Positions 60,662 to 64,000 of a stretch of 64,000 nt of DNA are shown here, one piece after another; the stretch's first letter is position 1; every line of letters begins with the position of its first letter. The translations under genes were made by a program, and so were the position numbers. Under the pieces are notes generated by a model. The model saw only the letters and a program-made list of their open reading frames with translations. It did no database searches and had not been told where the DNA came from. This DNA is from Diphasiastrum complanatum. Lineage: Eukaryota; Streptophyta; Lycopodiopsida; Lycopodiales; Lycopodiaceae. The stretch lies in the NCBI GenBank assembly GCA_029204225.1, contig CM055101.1, positions 60,469,340 to 60,533,339 on the forward strand. The letters are read 5' to 3'.

Positions 60662-61680
60662 TCTCTAGACTTGCTCTAGTACTTTTTCTTGAGACACAAA
60701 GATGGGTCTATGGGAAGTGTCAACATGATAAGTTTTCAGGGAGCATTTTGGGACTTCGAAGCTAGATTAACAACAGCTATTGACCACAATATCGAATTTT
60801 GTACCTATTATCTTTTGCACTAACTCTTCCAGAAGTTGCACATTTCACATACCCCCTATGTGGCATTTCTTCGTGCAAAATCTCACTTGTTGTATCCACC
60901 CAAACGTCTCCAATGGTTACTAGAGCAGTACTACTATGTCTGTTAAAATACCCACCACGGTAAATGTTGTATAACAGAGAAACAAATCAGATGCCATGTG
61001 GGTTTGCTAGAAATAGAAAAGATCGGGAGTAAATGAGAATGTCTAAAAGAGGATTTGCATGTTAGATATCTCTACTATGTCTCAGAAACTATACCCGGAC
61101 AGACAATAAAAACGAATGAAAACCCTTCCAATGTGCTTGAAGCCCGAAATGTTAAATGGAAGACTTAGAAGCGGATGGCAAGGAACAAACAAACCTCCAG
61201 GACGAGGTAGCATTTTCAGCACACAAAAGGGGAGGTGGTGGTGCGCGCATCCACCACACAAGGACATTGATGCAGCCATTTGCAGCAACGGCTTCCAAAG
61301 CAGAGTCAGAAAATAGGATCCTTACATGCCTCCCTCAGCACTTTGCAATTGGGCTCCACATTGCTGGGGGTTGAAACAACTAGCTGCTCGCCTCTCATAT
61401 TACTCTTCAAAAAGACCATTCTATCTATTGAGATGAAAAATCCTGTTGCTCATGCATGCATCTGAGCCAAAATTCCTCAAGGTAACCAGGGCAAGATGTT
61501 GCATATGGCAATTACCTCAGCTTCCCTCAAGGCTTATCGCCTTAACTGAATGGATGAAGAAAAATAGTGTTAGAATTGCAATGCAATTGAGAATCTTTAA
61601 AGATCCCAGAGCACATAGAAATATACCCAATCCCGAACTGCTTAGGGGTTATGAACGTGAAGGTGCATTTGAAGGTCTTT
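60662..61680. other. No recognised gene
   Basis: Short overlapping ORFs on both strands (61082-61465) show no family signature. No repeat pair was seen in this stretch. Confidence 0.55.
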
Positions 61681-61837
61681 GCTTAATCTTAGCACCGAGT
61701 GCACTTCTTGCACCGTGTCAAGGAGTGCGCTGGTGCAATCATCACCATTGCACAGCCTTGGTATAATTTTTCCCTTGGTCTTTAACCATGGAATCACTCC
61801 TTGACATGGTGGTGCACAGGGTGCTAAAATTAAGCAC
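61681..61837. mobile_element. Small inverted-repeat element (MITE-like)
   Basis: Arms 61681-61727 and 61795-61837 are imperfect inverted repeats (gcttaat-ttagcacc, then tgtcaaggagtg), giving a foldback of about 157 bp with a 67-base centre. Both strands therefore encode the same artefact peptide, CLILAP. Target duplications are unclear. Confidence 0.65.
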
Positions 61838-61947
61838 AAGGACTTGGGATGTTCATGAACCTCAAGTCCAAATTGCTACTTGGAAAATTTTCAATGGTCT
61901 ATATGGCTAAGAGGCACAGAGGCTTAAAATAAGGGGTTGTTCCACAC

Positions 61948-62685
61948 TTGCGCCTTTCTTCAGAGTTGTTTTTCACCGCTTTTTGGGTTAGGTTGAGTCT
62001 CTCTCATCCAATGCTGGCAGGTTTGACAAAATGTTCCTGTGGTCACCCTGTTGATCCTATTGGCACTCATCTCATGCGTTGCCCTTCTGGCGGAGAGCGC
62101 ACTGCGACTCATGATTCCATTCGTGACGTTTTGGCATCTATTGCACATGAGTGCGGCTTTCATGTTGTCCGGGAGCAGACCCACATCTTGCCTGTGTCTG
62201 ATTCACAGTCGCCTCGGCATCGAGTTGATCTTGTTCTTTCGCGCGAGGGGATTCACACGCTTGGGGATGTTGTTGTTGCTGATCCTTCGCGGCCTGACCT
62301 CCTTCGTCGTGCTTCAACTACTCAGGGTGCCGCTGCTTCTCATGCAGCTCTAGATAAAGAGCGAGATTATTCACATCGCACTCATGGAGAAGACTTTATT
62401 CCTTTTGCTTTGGAAACATATGGGTGCCTGCATAAGAAATTCCATGATTTTCTATCATCTTGTGCAGGTTTTGCAGCGAAACTCCAAGGACGTGGTGCAT
62501 CACCTTTATATACCATCATGGCTTATTATCGTCAATGAGTTTCTAAGACTTTACAACGCACTCAGGCACTTGCAATACTTAGACGTGCCATAGTTGCAGG
62601 AACGGCTGCTTCACAGCTTCCTGCACTACCTAAACTTCCAACTGTCTTAACTAGCGACTTACACCAAGCAGTAGGCTTTATGTAG
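61948..62685 (+). pseudogene. Distal end of a non-LTR retroelement polyprotein
   Basis: Reads LSSELFFTAFWVRLSL, KCSCGHPVDPIGTHLMRCPS (a C-x-C-x10-H-x4-C cluster), GGERTATHDSIRDVL, CGFHVVREQTHILP, HRVDLVLSREGIHTLGDVVV and ADPSRPDLLRRAS. After an in-frame TGA (62536-62538) the same frame continues with VSKTLQRTQALAILRRAIVA up to TAG at 62683. E...VDLVL...DVVV is laid out like a restriction-like (PD-D/EXK) nuclease core. I know this layout from uncharacterised proteins at the end of plant RT elements, so a LINE-type origin is likely. The RT itself is missing upstream. The TGA fits a CGA-to-TGA change. No ATG starts the frame. Confidence 0.65.
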
Positions 62686-62689
62686 ATAC

Positions 62690-63980
<1,291 letters not shown>

Positions 63981-64000
63981 GGTTAATGGAAGTAGGGTTA

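Noticed and set aside
61960-62353. ORFs on the other frames of the retroelement tail
   Set aside because: Only the 61948 frame carries the Cys/His cluster and nuclease-like layout and continues past the TGA.

Overview
This is nuclear DNA of a land plant. The evidence is GT-AG introns, a four-exon xyloglucan endotransglucosylase/hydrolase gene, a two-exon TIM13 gene, a 1053-residue intronless PLS-type pentatricopeptide repeat gene, and plant-type copia and chromovirus retrotransposons with initiator-Met tRNA primer sites. The very long PPR gene, the abundance of old retroelements and a Penelope-like reverse transcriptase would suit a fern or another non-flowering lineage; that is inference only. 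The DNA is AT-rich and gene-poor.

Layout. 1-5.8 kb: copy A of a 2.7-kb duplicated segment, then a tandem duplication split by an insertion (family Y). 5.8-10.2 kb: no gene, one LTR-like repeat. 10.26-11.49 kb: XTH gene (+). 11.8-14.1 kb: direct repeats and an inverted second family-Y copy. 14.4-15.8 kb: copia fragment (+) abutting a decayed gene of unknown family (here 'family X', -). 19.18-25.53 kb: copia element A (-) with both LTRs, primer site and 5-bp target duplication, with a second family-X copy (+) inside it. 27.24-27.69 kb: hAT-like MITE with 8-bp target duplication. 28.0-29.5 kb: TIM13 (-).

31.3-43.7 kb is a nest of three levels: copia element B (-) is cut in its RT by a complete-ended chromovirus (32017-42514, target duplication AAGAT). 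The chromovirus is itself interrupted in its integrase by about 5.1 kb carrying copy B of the 2.7-kb segment. 47.5-49.8 kb: unidentified multi-exon gene (-). 50.1-53.3 kb: PPR gene (-). 55.5-60.7 kb: a broken Penelope-like reverse transcriptase between two long direct repeats. 61.9-62.7 kb: the distal end of a non-LTR retroelement. 63.3-64.0 kb: unrecognised coding sequence after a long CT microsatellite.

Three genes look intact: XTH (cell-wall remodelling), TIM13 (mitochondrial import chaperone) and the PPR protein (organelle RNA binding). They are not a functional cluster. The most novel items are family X, seen twice, each time antisense to copia RT sequence, and the direct-repeat-flanked reverse transcriptase. 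All coordinates of decayed elements were read by eye and are approximate unless a terminal repeat or splice site fixes them.
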